The position numbers and the translations under genes were made by a program. From Odobenus rosmarus divergens (lineage: Eukaryota > Chordata > Mammalia > Carnivora > Odobenidae): 64,000 bases of DNA. Below are positions 11,693 through 22,115 of the stretch, one piece after another. Where the stretch lies: positions 1,404,085 through 1,468,084 of the forward strand of contig NW_004450323.1 of assembly GCF_000321225.1 (NCBI RefSeq), written 5' to 3'. The notes below the pieces were generated by a model. The model worked only from the letters and a program-made list of their open reading frames with translations. It had not been told where the DNA came from and ran no database searches. Position 1 is the first letter of the stretch. Each line of letters begins with the position of its first letter.

Positions 11693-11885
11693 GCGCCTGG
11701 GTGGCTCAGTTGGTTAAGCGACTGCCTTCGGCTCAGGTCATGATCCCGGAGTCCCGGGATCGAGTCCCACATCAGGCTCCCTGCTCAGCAGGGAGTCTGC
11801 TTCTCCCTCTGACCCTCTTCCCTCTCGTGCTCTCTATCTCTCATTCTCTCTCTCTCAAATAAATAAATAAAATCTTAAAAAAAAA
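11693..11885 (+). mobile_element. CAN-SINE, 'gaccctcttccctctcgtg' type
   Basis: A perfect 17-bp duplication 'aatttccctggaccagg' flanks it (11676-11692 and 11886-11902). The perfect flanks indicate a recent insertion. Confidence 0.97.
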
Positions 11886-11999
11886 AATTTCCCTGGACCA
11901 GGAATAGTCTGGGACTTGGTCGAGTTCCCTGAGGTGAGCTGGACCAGCTGGGGGACAAGAAGCTGAGGGGATCAGCACATTTGCCCTGCTTTCTGTTCA

Positions 12000-12175
12000 C
12001 TTTTGCTTAATCTAGGCTCACATACGTTAGAATCACCTCGGGAGCTTTAAAAACCCAGTAATGTCTCGGCCCAACTTCCGATCACTTCCCCATCTCTAGG
12101 GGTAGGGCCCGGCTTCCATGGACTTCAAAAGCTCCCCAGGTGATTTTAATGTTCTAATGAGAACCATTGTCCTAT
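12000..12175 (+). mobile_element. MER5-like hAT-Charlie element
   Basis: The order 'agaatcacctcgggagcttt', 'ggtagggcccggcttccatg', 'agctccccaggtgatttta', 'gagaaccattg' matches the well-known MER5A/B non-autonomous transposon. Confidence 0.75.
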
Positions 12176-12772
12176 GTCCTCACTCTGAAGCCCATGGCCT
12201 CCTGTTATGGTTATTTGATTCCCCTCCTTTGAATACTGTCTTGGTAGTATTGCCTAATTTGGAGGCCAGAAGACATGACTAGAACCCATGTTCCATGTCA
12301 GAATGGTGGCACAGGTGGGATTGACCAGAAGGGTTTCTTGTCCTTGTGGTACCTTGTCTTGGGCTGACTCCTGGCGCTGTCCAGGCCTCCCACCCGCTCC
12401 TGCCTCTCTTCAGCTTTGGCCTCCCCTGTCTCATTCTTCTCTGCTCACAACACATCAATTCCCAGTTTGCAGCTGGTCTCCCCTTCTCCAGCCCATCCAA
12501 TGGCTGGCCTCTTTGGCTTGGACCAAGGACCCCCTCTGGAAAACGGTCCCTGAAGGCCATGATGACTGATTGCTGTTCAGGGCTCCACCCCTCCCTGGTT
12601 TCTGCCTCCTGGTTGGGGGAGCAACACTCAGACTTACAGCATAGAGAAAATCTGGACTGTGCATTCCAGAACAGGGATTGGTGGACCCCACGAGGGTGGT
12701 GTGTCAAAGTGCCAATTTCCTTCTGACAGGCTGGCCAGGTAAGCGGTGGTTTGCTTTCCAAATGATAGCAGA
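12176..12772. other. Unannotated interval
   Basis: The sequence is moderately GC-rich. Overlapping open frames occur on both strands (about 12279-12779), none with a recognisable domain. No repeat is recognised. Confidence 0.5.
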
Positions 12773-12944
12773 GGGGCACCTGGGTGCCTCAGTCAGTTAA
12801 GCATCTGCCTTCAGCTCAGGTCATGATCCCAGTGTCCTGGGATCGAGCTCTGCATCAGGCTCCCTGCTCAGCGGGGAGCCTGCTTCTCCCTCTCCCTCTG
12901 CCTGCCGCTCTGCCTACTTGTGTGCACTCTCTCTCTCTGCCAAA

Positions 12945-12991
<47 letters not shown>

Positions 12992-13008
12992 AATCTTAAA
13001 AAAAAAAA
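12773..13008 (+). mobile_element. CAN-SINE with expanded AAAT tail
   Basis: This is a full-length copy flanked by 'aatgatagcag' (12761-12771 and 13009-13019). Its tail grew into a long AAAT microsatellite. Confidence 0.95.
12942..12993 (+). repeat. (AAAT)n microsatellite
   Basis: About a dozen pure AAAT units lie in the SINE tail. Confidence 0.95.
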
Positions 13009-13149
13009 AATGATAGCAGGAAACGCCTGGCAATGCATTCTGCCTAGGCATCCTTGAAAATTGACTCTCCTGCTTTCTTTGAAATTTGACCCAATGAAGT
13101 CAAATGTGCTTGGGGCAATGACCAGCCCAAAGCCCCGAGCAGGATACAG

Positions 13150-13275
13150 CAGGAGCTTTGGATTGTTTATTGAGTACCTACTGTGTGCCAAATACTCTGC
13201 TATACGCTGAGTGTATACTGGTAAATAAAATAGTTATGGTCCCTGGAGCCTATGACTCTTACCATCTAGTTACAA
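13150..13275 (-). mobile_element. L2 3' end, antisense (fragment)
   Basis: 'tttattgagtacctactgtgtgcc' followed by a 'ggtccctggagcctatgactcttacc'-like tail is the usual antisense L2 3' end. Confidence 0.6.
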
Positions 13276-14364
13276 ATACTTGAAAATCTGAAGAGCACGG
13301 GGGAAAACTAGGAGGGAAATAGTGGAGCAGAAGACAGAGATGCACACACACAGTGCTTTTTCAATGCAGCCCCTCACGCAGGGGACAACCACGCCGCCCT
13401 GACCTTCTTGGAGGTTCAAGGCCACACACTCAAATTCCTTAATCAAACAATAGGCTAGGGTGAAGGGAGCTATTTCTTAGACCCAACTATTTACACAGCC
13501 ACTACAAATTTGTGGAGAAAGAATCCCCACCATTCACAGCTGTCTGCTCAACAGATGCTCAAGAGCCTTTCAGTCAAGAGGAGGAGGAGGGAGGGGGTTT
13601 GAATGTCTGCAGCTCCTGGAACTTGACATGCTCCCGTCTTTGTCTGTGCCCAGAAGGTCCTGCTCCTCTCCCCAGCTCCCTTCTGAGGAACAGTAATGAT
13701 TTTAGAGGCATAATAAGGAGGGTTTGCATTGAATTATTAAACAATAGGCATCAAAGACGTGTTTTCTTTGACCTCCTTACCCCTGGCTTCTACCAGGCAG
13801 TGTTCTCTGGTACCGAGGCGCAGATATTTGTAACATGGAAGCAGATTGTTTTCTTTTTGACAATATTTTCCACACTTATTTAGAACACTTGCACTTTAAA
13901 ACCCTTTTTGATAAACTTTAAAACATCACATGCTCTTCTTTCATTTTCTGAAATTCAACATAAATCTCGAGGGGAACAAAAGCACTGGAACAAAGCACTG
14001 CTTTGTTTCCAAACCAAGCCCCCTCCAGATTCGGGTGGGCAGCACGTGGGAGTCTGAACTCCCTCCTCCTCCCTCCAGTTCCGAAGACTCATTGTTCTAA
14101 ATGGTAATATAACATTTTCCGTCTTCATTTGAGGGTAACGTCCCATTACCCTGTTCAGCTGTACATTTTCTCTGTGACATAAAATAGGGGATGTCGCCAA
14201 TAAAATAATGAGACAGGCTTTCAACAAGTCAGTAGGAATGTATACACCCCAATGAGCATTGTGCTTTTGAAATAGCCACCTTGGAGGTCAACATGTTTTT
14301 AGAGCTAATGCCATTGCTCCGAAGATCTGTGCTGTGCTCATTTGGGTATGGCACAGGGCAAAAA
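13276..14364. other. Repeat-poor unique interval
   Basis: No young repeat is found here. The AT-rich section 13680-13980 and the section near 14080-14200 look unlike any transposon family and could hold conserved non-coding DNA. An open frame at 13512-13883 has no recognisable protein features. Confidence 0.5.
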
Positions 14365-14530
14365 GCAGGAGCTTTGGAGGCAGGTGACTTGGCAGCAAAT
14401 CAAGTTCTGCCACTTTTGAACTCTGACCTTGATCGAGTTGCTTAACCTCTCCTAGAGTCTCAGTTTCCTCATTGGTATGATGAGAAAAAGGGCACAAAAA
14501 ATGTACGTAGCCCAATAAGTAGTTATTAAC
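14365..14530 (+). mobile_element. MIR
   Basis: The sense MIR order is seen: 'ttctgccacttttgaactctgacctt', 'gttgcttaacctctcctag', 'tcagtttcctcattggtatg'. Confidence 0.8.
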
Positions 14531-15263
14531 ATCATAATTATCACTAATGACATGTTCTTTTGAATTGCATTATAACACCCTTCCCATGATTTTCTGGAAA
14601 ATTCCAAGTCTTTAAAGTCAATTTAGAAATACAAAAACGAGTAATAAATGGCTGGAAATTCTAGTTTTGGTGGGAAAAACATATTTGCTATTATAGTCAG
14701 GAGCCTAAAATTTTACGTTGCTCTTTAAGTGGCTTTGAAGTCAACTCCAAAAGATGTTTCCAAAATGTTTGGCAAGACCACACACTCTCCTCAGAATTGT
14801 GCGCGGTCTCCCTGGGTGGCCATTTTGAAGCGGATACAACTCATTTGAACGTCCAAGTAAGTTGCACGGTGTTAAAGAAATTCTCTTCGCTTTATAGTCA
14901 CACCACATAGCTAGACCCTGTAAAAAAGCCTTAATTATTGCAGATCTGCCTTGTCATTTCCTCTATGTCCTGACATATACCTTCCTTTTTTTAAACTGTG
15001 ATGTGTAGTAACCAGAGTCCGCCCCCCCCTTTTAAATGTTCTCCCTTTAATTTCTGAAGCTTTGTGACTGAAAAGGAAAATTAGACCCAAGCTCCTGCTA
15101 TCAAAGCTACTGTCACTCCACAGTTTCAGGAAGCTTTCAGGTTTCCATTTTCCTTGTCTCACCCCAGATGCCTGGCATACGGGATAGCAGAAAAAACAAA
15201 ATCTGTTGCATTTTTGGAATGTTATTAATGCATAAGCAGCCCAGGGACTGAGACAACTAAAAT

Positions 15264-15266
<3 letters not shown>
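14531..15266. other. Repeat-poor unique interval
   Basis: No gene or repeat is recognised. This continues the low-repeat block that starts near 13.3 kb. Confidence 0.5.

Positions 15267-15322
<56 letters not shown>
15267..15322 (+). repeat. (TC)n(AC)n compound microsatellite
   Basis: About 14 TC units are followed by about 13 AC units and a few GC-containing units. A T-rich (CTTT)n run follows at 15333-15364. Confidence 0.95.
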
Positions 15323-15325
<3 letters not shown>

Positions 15326-15364
15326 GCATGCACTTTTTTTTCTTTCTTTCTTTCTTTTTTTTTT

Positions 15365-16354
15365 AAATCCAGAGAGCAAAGAGCAAAATTATGCCTGAAG
15401 AACTTTGGAAGAATCATCCAAATGCATTATAATCCACTAATTTCCCTCTGACTGCCACCCACCACCACCCAATCTCTATTTCCTGATAGGAAAGCCTCTT
15501 TAGGTGTTAGACAATGACATTACACAATAGAACTATAAATCCGATGTTTGTGTGGAATGGAAATGGCCCCGCTGAACACCACCCTTCCTCCCATTAGCAA
15601 CATCAGAAAGCGAGTTAGTGAGGGGCAAAATCATCTATTAGTGTCTCTGAGTGGATTTTAAAATTGTTTTCCCCAGGGCCTTCTGGGGTTTTTTTAAATA
15701 CGAAGGTGTTCATCCAACTGAAAAAAAAATGTTATGTCTGTAAGCAATTTAAGATTCAGCATGTCTGGCAATTCACATTTTCTTTTAAAGGATGAGAAAA
15801 TGCAGCACTAAATGTGAATATGTATGCTGTGTAGGGGAACTTCTGAACCCTTCGCTGTCATCTTGAAGCTTTTAGGATGGAAGCTCTTGAGAGTGTCAGA
15901 TTGTAAAAATCATGCTCTCATTTCTGGAACTTGAGGACATCTCTCTGAGCATAACAAATGCAAGATCACAAATAAAGGTGCTTTTACCCCAGTGGGAGAT
16001 GTATCTTTGACATATACAATTCCACTTCTCTTGCCTCTTTTCATTAGATGGTCCTATCTACTCATCCCCTTCTCTAGGGCTGATGGGATTCGTCCTCTGG
16101 AGTCAGTGAGGTTGACAACAAAAGGGTTGTGTAGATGTAGCTGGCATGGTCAGGAGATTGGTTACAGGGGAACTGAGCAAATAAGTCAGCATACTGAGGA
16201 TAATGGGAGCCAGGTCTCTCACTCTTGGACAGCTCTGTATCTGAGTTACAAATATAGAAAGGAAGAAGGCTAGAGTAAACTCTGTGGTGCTGGATTGGAA
16301 TTGAAGGTATCTGTGTGAACTCCTGGTTTTTAATGTAAATAGACAATTAGATTT
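15365..16354. other. Repeat-poor unique interval
   Basis: No recognisable gene, RNA or transposon. Short open frames near 15992-16346 lie opposite each other and show no motif. Confidence 0.5.
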
Positions 16355-16472
16355 ATGTGTAATTATATGTGTGTATGTGTAGATATATACGTCCATAGGC
16401 ATACATATATATAGACATATATCCCGACCTATCAATCTATTCTATTTTATTCTATCCTATTCTATTTTTTTT
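16355..16472 (+). repeat. TA/TG-rich and (TCTAT)n low-complexity region
   Basis: Alternating 'tatatgtgtgtatgtgtag' runs into 'tctattctattttattctatcctattctat'-like pentamers. Confidence 0.85.
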
Positions 16473-16536
16473 GTCTGTTTGTGTAATTTCCTATCTCTCT
16501 CTGCACAGTGTCTGGAAGGAAAACATCCAAGTAGTG

Positions 16537-16735
16537 GGGCGCCTGGGTGGCTTAGTTGGTTAAGCATCTGCCTTCAGCTCAGGTCATGGTCCTGGGGTCC
16601 TGGGATTGAGCCCCGTATCAGGCTCCCTTCTCGGCAGGGAATCTGCTTCTCCCTCTCCCTCTCCCTCTGCCACTCCCCCTGCTTGTGTTCTCTCTCTCTC
16701 TGTCAACCAAATAAATAAACTCTTAAAGAAAAAAA
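16537..16735 (+). mobile_element. CAN-SINE
   Basis: Full length, with flanks 'aaaacatccaagtag' and 'aaaccattcaagtag', a diverged target duplication. Confidence 0.95.
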
Positions 16736-16826
16736 CCATTCAAGTAGCAATGAGCATACCTGGCACCCACGTCTTAGCTTCTAAATATCATTAGAAGATA
16801 TCAGACCTGTTAAAAGGAACCAGTGT

Positions 16827-17022
16827 GGGGCGCCTGGGTGGCTCAGTCATTAAGCGTCTGCTTTCAGCTCAGGTCATGATCCCAGGGTCCTGGGATGGAG
16901 CCCTGCATCAGGCTCCCTGCTCAGTGGGAAGCCTGCTTCTCCCTCTCCCACTCCCCCTGCTTGTGTTCCCTCTCTCTCTGTGTCTCTGTCAAATAAATAA
17001 ATAAAATCTTAAGAAAAAAAAA
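16827..17022 (+). mobile_element. CAN-SINE
   Basis: Full length, with flanks 'aaaaggaaccagtgt' and 'aaagggaagcagtgt'. Confidence 0.95.
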
Positions 17023-17065
17023 AAGGGAAGCAGTGTATCTTCAAGAAATGACAGATTCAGGGCAT

Positions 17066-17550
17066 GGTAAGCTGAAAAATAGCCCACCAAGTACTATCCA
17101 TGCACATCCTAATCCCTGAAACCTGTAAATGTTATCTTATTTGGAAAAAGGATCTTGCAGATGTGATTGAGTTTCTCTTCAAAATGAGATTATCCCCGTA
17201 TTATCCGGATGGGCCCTAAATGCCAATACAAGCGTACTTATGAGAGAGAGGCAGAAAGAGATTACAGGCAGAAGAGGAGGAAACGATGTCACCAAAGGGG
17301 CAGAGACTAGAGTGATGTGGCCAAGAGTCAAGGGATGCTGGCAGCCACTGGAAGTTATGGAGGAGACAAGGGATGGATTCTTTCCTAGAGCCTCCGAGGG
17401 AGCATGGCCCTGCTGATATTTCGATTTTAGCCCAGTGATACCGATTTCAGACTTTCAGCTTCCAAACTTGTGAGAGAATAAATTTCTGTTCTTTTAAGCC
17501 CTAATTTGTTATAGATAATTTGTTACAGCAGTCATAGGAACTAATATGGG
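17066..17550 (+). mobile_element. MaLR-type LTR-like repeat
   Basis: It shares the order 'cctgtaaatgttatcttatttgg', 'cagatgtgattgag', 'gggccctaaatgcc', 'cctagagcctccgaggga', 'gtgagagaataaatttctgtt' and 'taggaactaatatgg' with the copy at 2883. The internal AATAAA would be the LTR polyadenylation signal. Subfamily uncertain. Confidence 0.65.
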
Positions 17551-18033
17551 GGCTAGGACAGTGAATGTATGAGATGAACCCAGAACATCTTGTGCGGGAA
17601 AGCAAGGTAATGCTCAGGAATGGTGAGGACCCAGTTTGAAGGGTCTCCCATTGGCCAACTTGAGGACAATTATGAATCAAAATAAATAAAAATTGAGAAT
17701 AAAAATAAATATCAAGCCAAATATATTAATCTATTATAAATAAAATAGGAGTCCATGAGTCTAAAATTATGTAAATAAATAAGTGAAAGAAAACTCTACC
17801 TCACAGTGCAATGCCAACTAATAAATATAGAAAGAATGATGGAATTAGGAAATCATCGTTTGGCAATCCTCATAATAAAAATGGATTTAGGCAAGAAGCA
17901 TCAGTGGATAAACAAGTGGATGAAAAAAACTAAAATAAAACTAGTGAATGAAAATTTGATGAGAAAGAGAACATGATCTCACAGGATCTTCCAATAAAAT
18001 ATTTATTAATCCCTTATTAATAAATACAAAATG

Positions 18034-18226
18034 TGGGGTGCCTGGGTGGCTCAGTCAGTGAGTGTCTGCCTTCGGTTCAGCTCACGATCCCAGGGTCGTG
18101 GAATCGAGCCCCACGTCAGGCTCTCTGCTCAGCAGGGAGCTTGCTTCTCCCTCTGCCTCTCCCCCTGTTTGTGCTGTCTCACTCTCTCTCTCTGTCAAAT
18201 AAATAAATAAAATCTTTAGAAAATTA
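18034..18226 (+). mobile_element. CAN-SINE
   Basis: First of two head-to-tail SINEs. The head is 'gggtgcctgggtggctcagtcag' minus minor changes, and the tail is (AAAT)n followed by an A-rich spacer. Confidence 0.94.
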
Positions 18227-18234
18227 AAAAAATA

Positions 18235-18430
18235 GGGGCGCCTGGGTGGCTCAGTTGTTAAGCGTCTGCCTTCGGCTCAGGTCATGATCTCAGGGTCCTG
18301 GGATCGAGCCCCGCATAGGGCTCCCTGCTCAGCAGGGAGCCTGCTTCTCCCTCTCCCACTCCCCCTGCTTGCATTCCCTCTCTCGCTGTATCTCTCTCTG
18401 TCAAATAAATAAATAAAATAAAAAAAAAAA
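18235..18430 (+). mobile_element. CAN-SINE
   Basis: The second tandem copy lies directly after the tail of the first, so it probably landed in that A-rich tail. It has a long impure A-tail. Confidence 0.95.
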
Positions 18431-18471
18431 AGAAAAAGAAAAAATAAAAAAATAAGTACAAAATACTTATT

Positions 18472-18680
18472 TTTTGAGAAAACTTTCTAAAATGAAGTAT
18501 AACTAACACGCACTGTTATATTAGTTTCAGGTGTACAATATAGTGATTCAACAATTCTATACACTACTCAGTGCTCATCATGGTAAGTATATTCTTAATC
18601 CCCTTCACCTCTTTCACCCATCCCCCCATCCACCTCCCCTCTGGCAACCACCAGTTTCTCTGTATTTAAGAGTCTGTTTT
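18472..18680 (-). mobile_element. 5'-truncated carnivore L1 3' end, antisense
   Basis: This short antisense piece ('gaagtataactaacacgcact', 'ttcaggtgtacaatatagtg', 'caaccaccagtttctctg') has a perfect 17-bp target duplication 'agtacaaaatacttatt' at 18455-18471 and 18681-18697. Confidence 0.88.
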
Positions 18681-19375
18681 AGTACAAAATACTTATTAAT
18701 TAACTTAACTATAGAGAAATTTGGCAAAAACGGGCTTAACAAAGTGACCAAATTTAACTGCGCCAGTAATGGGGTAAACAGACATCATGTATTCCTAATA
18801 CACTGAAAAGAACAAAGCATTACTCTGTGGTAGCCCTGCCAAGAGTGCATGACCTAAAGTTAAACAGGAGAAAATATCAGACAAAATCAAATTGAGGAAT
18901 ATTCTACAAAATGACTGGCTGTACTCTCTGCAAATGTCAACAACATGTAGGACAAGGAAAGGCTGAGGAATTCGTCCAAACTAGAGGAGACCAAAGAGAT
19001 CTGACAAAAAAATGCAACGCATAATCCTTGATTGGATTCGAGACCCATAAAGGATATCATCGGGACAGATGGTAAAATTCGAAAGTTGTTTGTGGATTAT
19101 ATGGTAACATTGTATCAGTGTGCACTGTAGTTGTCCTTGTTTTTAGGAAAGGCATAACAAAGTATTAAGGGATAATGGGGCATTAGGTCTGCAACTTTCT
19201 CTCAAATTGTTCAGAAAAAAACAGTCTGTAAACAGGCAGAGAGAATGGAAGACACGTGTGGGAAATGTTAGCAATTGAGGAATTTGGGTGAAGGGCCTGT
19301 GGGAATTCTTTGCGGTATTCTTACAACATTTTTGTAAGTTTGAAATGATTTCTAGAGAAAAGAAAGGTCATTATT

Positions 19376-19754
19376 CTTTCATGGTACCTTATCACTCGAT
19401 TCAGAGTCCTTACGGAATGCTTACCGCATTTTTCAGGGAAGTGAAAGGCCACTGGCCGGAAAGCAGAAAACCTGGTTCTGCCGCTGTCGGGGGCCCCTTG
19501 CGCAGGTAACAACCCCTCTGCCCCTCCGTGTCCTCCGCGTTCTCGTTCTCGGCCTTTCTCTGCCTAAGGCATTGCTCTCACCACGGGGTTGGCGTCAGCT
19601 TTAAAGGGAACCACCGAGGACACAGTCAGAAATCATCGCTGTGGAATGGGGAGCAGCTGCTAATGGACACCTCACCCCATTTCTTTCTGTGGCAGAGAAA
19701 CGTCCTCAAATTAAATGGTGGCGATGGCCGACTAACCCTGTGAAAACAGTACAA
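19376..19754. other. Unannotated interval
   Basis: Somewhat CpG-rich (near 19450-19640) but with no clear gene. Opposing open frames are present without recognisable domains. Confidence 0.45.
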
Positions 19755-19825
19755 AAACACCCAGCTGAACACTTTAAATGGCTGAATTATGTGGCATGTA
19801 AATTGTATCTCAATAAAGCTGTTAC
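19755..19825 (+). mobile_element. L1M 3' terminus fragment
   Basis: 'tttaaatggctgaattatgtggc...ttgtatctcaataaagctgtta' is the usual 3' terminus of old L1 elements. Confidence 0.7.
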
Positions 19826-19914
19826 AGTCGCAGCTGCTGCTTTCCTCGTGCCACCTGGTTGGAGCAGGACACCTGTGACAGAAGGGTGCTGCGTGAGTAG
19901 AGAAGACGCAAGCG

Positions 19915-19976
19915 CATCCCGGAGGCGGGCGGGGGGAGGGGGGGCTCCGGGGGCGGGGGGAGGGAAAAGAAGAACC
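19915..19976 (+). repeat. G-rich block, possible G-quadruplex
   Basis: Within 60 bases there are at least six runs of three or more G on the + strand. Several CpGs lie nearby. It is too short for a CpG island call by eye. Confidence 0.75.
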
Positions 19977-20030
19977 GGTGAAGGGGTGAAGGTCGTTTTA
20001 GAAGGAGTGGAGGAAAGGGTGTGAGGGGCA

Positions 20031-20789
20031 CCTCAAGCTCCTGCCTCCCAGGCCCTCGGGTTGTCCTCAGCTCCTCTCACTCCATACACGGTCCCCGGGT
20101 GACTGGATCCACATCTGTATCTTCAACTCTCTCCCAGGGTTGGGGACTCCTTGTGCGATTTAGGATTAGATTTTGCGGCAAATGAAAGAAAAGTAAAATA
20201 CGGCTTGTTTATACACTTGAACGAAAGAGAAGTTCTGGAGTTTTTTCCTTCTCACATAAAAGTCTGAGTAAATAGCCCAGAGCTGTTATGAGGCTCCATG
20301 ATGTCAGGTACCCAGGCTCTGGGGCTCCATTTGCACAGGCTGTGCACCGTGCAACTCCAGAAAGTGTTATTCACATATACAGCATGAATGATCTCTTGTG
20401 GAGTAGCACAAAGGGATGGCCCCAGCTCAGGATCCCTCTCTCTTGTTGTTCTCCTTTAAGTGGTCTCAACCTTTTTGTCCGGGGTGGCGACATTTTTTTT
20501 CTAGGCAGGAAAATGGAGGAAGGGACGGGGGCAAAAGGAGGACACAGGGTATATATGGGCTGAATCTGAAGTAAGGTTTTCAAGAACTTCTCACATGACA
20601 TTTCACTTACATTTCATCGTCAAGATCTTAGTCCTATGACCATACCCAGTTGCAAAAGAAGTTGGGAAATGTAGCTTTTATTCTAGGTGTCCACCTACTC
20701 AGCTAAAAAGAGGGGGAGGGAATTCTAGTACCAAAGAATAAGAGGCAGTAAATATTGGAGAATAACTAGTAGTCTTGGTCATTCTTTCC
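20031..20789. other. Unannotated interval
   Basis: No recognisable gene or repeat. The piece near 20460-20510 ('gtggtctcaaccttttt') might be a worn Charlie end, but this is too weak to call. Confidence 0.45.
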
Positions 20790-21745
20790 AATTTGTACTT
20801 ATGATCCAGATCCATATACTCAGCTGTCTCCTGGACATCTCTACTGAGATGAATCACAGACAGTAAGACTGAATGTATCCTACAAAAAAGGCATCATGTT
20901 TACCCACTCAACTCCCATCTATAACCTGCATCTTCTCCTGTGTTCTCCATCCCAATGGAAGGCAATGTCATCTACCTACCTGGTTGGGAATCATCTTAGA
21001 GTGTTTCATTTCCTTTACTGCCTACCCTCTACTCCCACCCTGCAAGCTCTACCTCCTAAATGGCTCTTGTATCCACCTCCTCAACCTCCTCATTCCATTA
21101 CTTTAGACTCTCATTTTTCTCTAGTCCGGATTACTATAGGGATCTCAAATGGAACCCACTGCCTCCAGGCTGTGTCTCAACAATTCTTTCCCCACATTAT
21201 ACCCAGTGTGCTCTTTCTAAACATAAACCTAGTTTTGATTCACCTCTCCATAAAATTTTGCAGTGGTTGACCGTATTTTTGGTGGCAAAGTTCACTCTCT
21301 TTAAGCATGACGCCCACGGCTCTTCATGATCTGGACTTGGCCTGCCTCTCTCACCCCATCTGCTGCCTGCCCCCACCCCACCCCCTTTGCCCCAGTTGTA
21401 CTGAACTATCTGTAGTTCCCTAAACTTTCAGGAGTTTCATGCCACTCAGCTTTTGCACATGCTACCCACTCTGTGTGGAATGACCTTCTCATTTTTGTCT
21501 GTGTAACTCCTACTTCTTCAAAACTCAGCTCCAGCACTGCCGCCCCAGGAGGTGTTCCTACTTTCCCCAATCTGATTTAGACATTCTTCTTCTTGCTTCC
21601 ACCGTGCATCATCTGTCATGATCTCAATACTTGTTTATTTGTTTATCTTGCCCACAAGACTAAAATCTCTTCAAGGGATGAGATCTTGTCTTTTTTGCCT
21701 TTACGTCCCTAGTGCCTGGCACATAAATAGTTGTTGAGTGAATAA
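20790..21745 (+). mobile_element. L2 element, long 3' portion
   Basis: Sense L2 motifs are in order: 'tctgacatctcc'-like, 'cttcatgatctggacttggcctgcc', 'cttttgcacatgctacccactctgtgtgg', 'taactcctacttcttcaaaactcagc', 'aggaggtgttcctactttccc' and the end 'agtgcctggcacataaatagttgttgagtgaataaa'-type terminus. Frames are decayed. Confidence 0.72.
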
Positions 21746-21749
21746 ATAT

Positions 21750-21840
21750 GCCAGGCTCAATCTTACACATGTTTATTTATAGTATTCTATTCCCATAAAC
21801 CAACATGAGCTATATCCGTTTTACAAATAGGGAAACTGAG
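21750..21840 (-). mobile_element. MIR, antisense, first part
   Basis: The antisense MIR segment 'ccgttttacaaatagggaaactgag' is cut by a SINE and continues at 22051. Confidence 0.65.
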
Positions 21841-22034
21841 GGACGCCTGGGTGGCTCAGTCGGTTAAGCATCTGCCTTCGGCTCAGGTCATGATCCCAGG
21901 GTCCTGGGATCGAGTCCCGCATCAGGCTCCCTGCTCAGTGGGGAGCCTGCTTCTCCCTCTCCCACTCCCCCTGCTTGTGTTCCCTCTCTCGCTGTGTCTC
22001 TCTCTGTCAAATAAATAAATAAAATCTTTTTAAA
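21841..22034 (+). mobile_element. CAN-SINE inside MIR
   Basis: Target duplications 'aaatagggaaactgag' (21825-21840) and 'aaatagggaagctgag' (22035-22050) are MIR sequence, differing at one base. Confidence 0.96.
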
Positions 22035-22050
22035 AAATAGGGAAGCTGAG

Positions 22051-22115
22051 GCTCAGGAGAATTGTATGACCTGTCAAAGGCCACAGTATTAGTTAGAAGT
22101 GCAGATGGAAATAAA
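22051..22115 (-). mobile_element. MIR, antisense, second part
   Basis: Continuation 'gctcaggagaattgtatgacctgtcaaaggccac' resumes where the SINE broke it. Confidence 0.65.

Larger units (their letters stand above)
17600..19375 (+). mobile_element. L1M-type 3' UTR, interrupted
   Basis: Old L1 3' UTR sequence includes 'gtctaaaattatgtaaataaataag', 'catcagtggataaacaagtgg', 'cctaatg'-like and 'tgcaacttactctcaaat'-like motifs, and the end 'tttgtaagtttgaaatgatttc'. Two sense SINEs (18034-18440) and a younger antisense L1 piece (18472-18680) split it. Confidence 0.7.

Noticed and set aside
12279..12779. 166-codon minus-strand open frame, the longest in the window
   Set aside because: It overlaps frames of similar length on the plus strand, contains no recognised domain, and lies between repeats.
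14935..15417. 160-codon minus-strand open frame
   Set aside because: Its N-terminal third is low-complexity sequence encoded by the (TC)n(AC)n microsatellite and neighbouring T-rich repeat.
19415..20110. CpG-island promoter
   Set aside because: CpG enrichment is patchy and the region partly overlaps an L1 terminus. No first exon or initiator could be supported.
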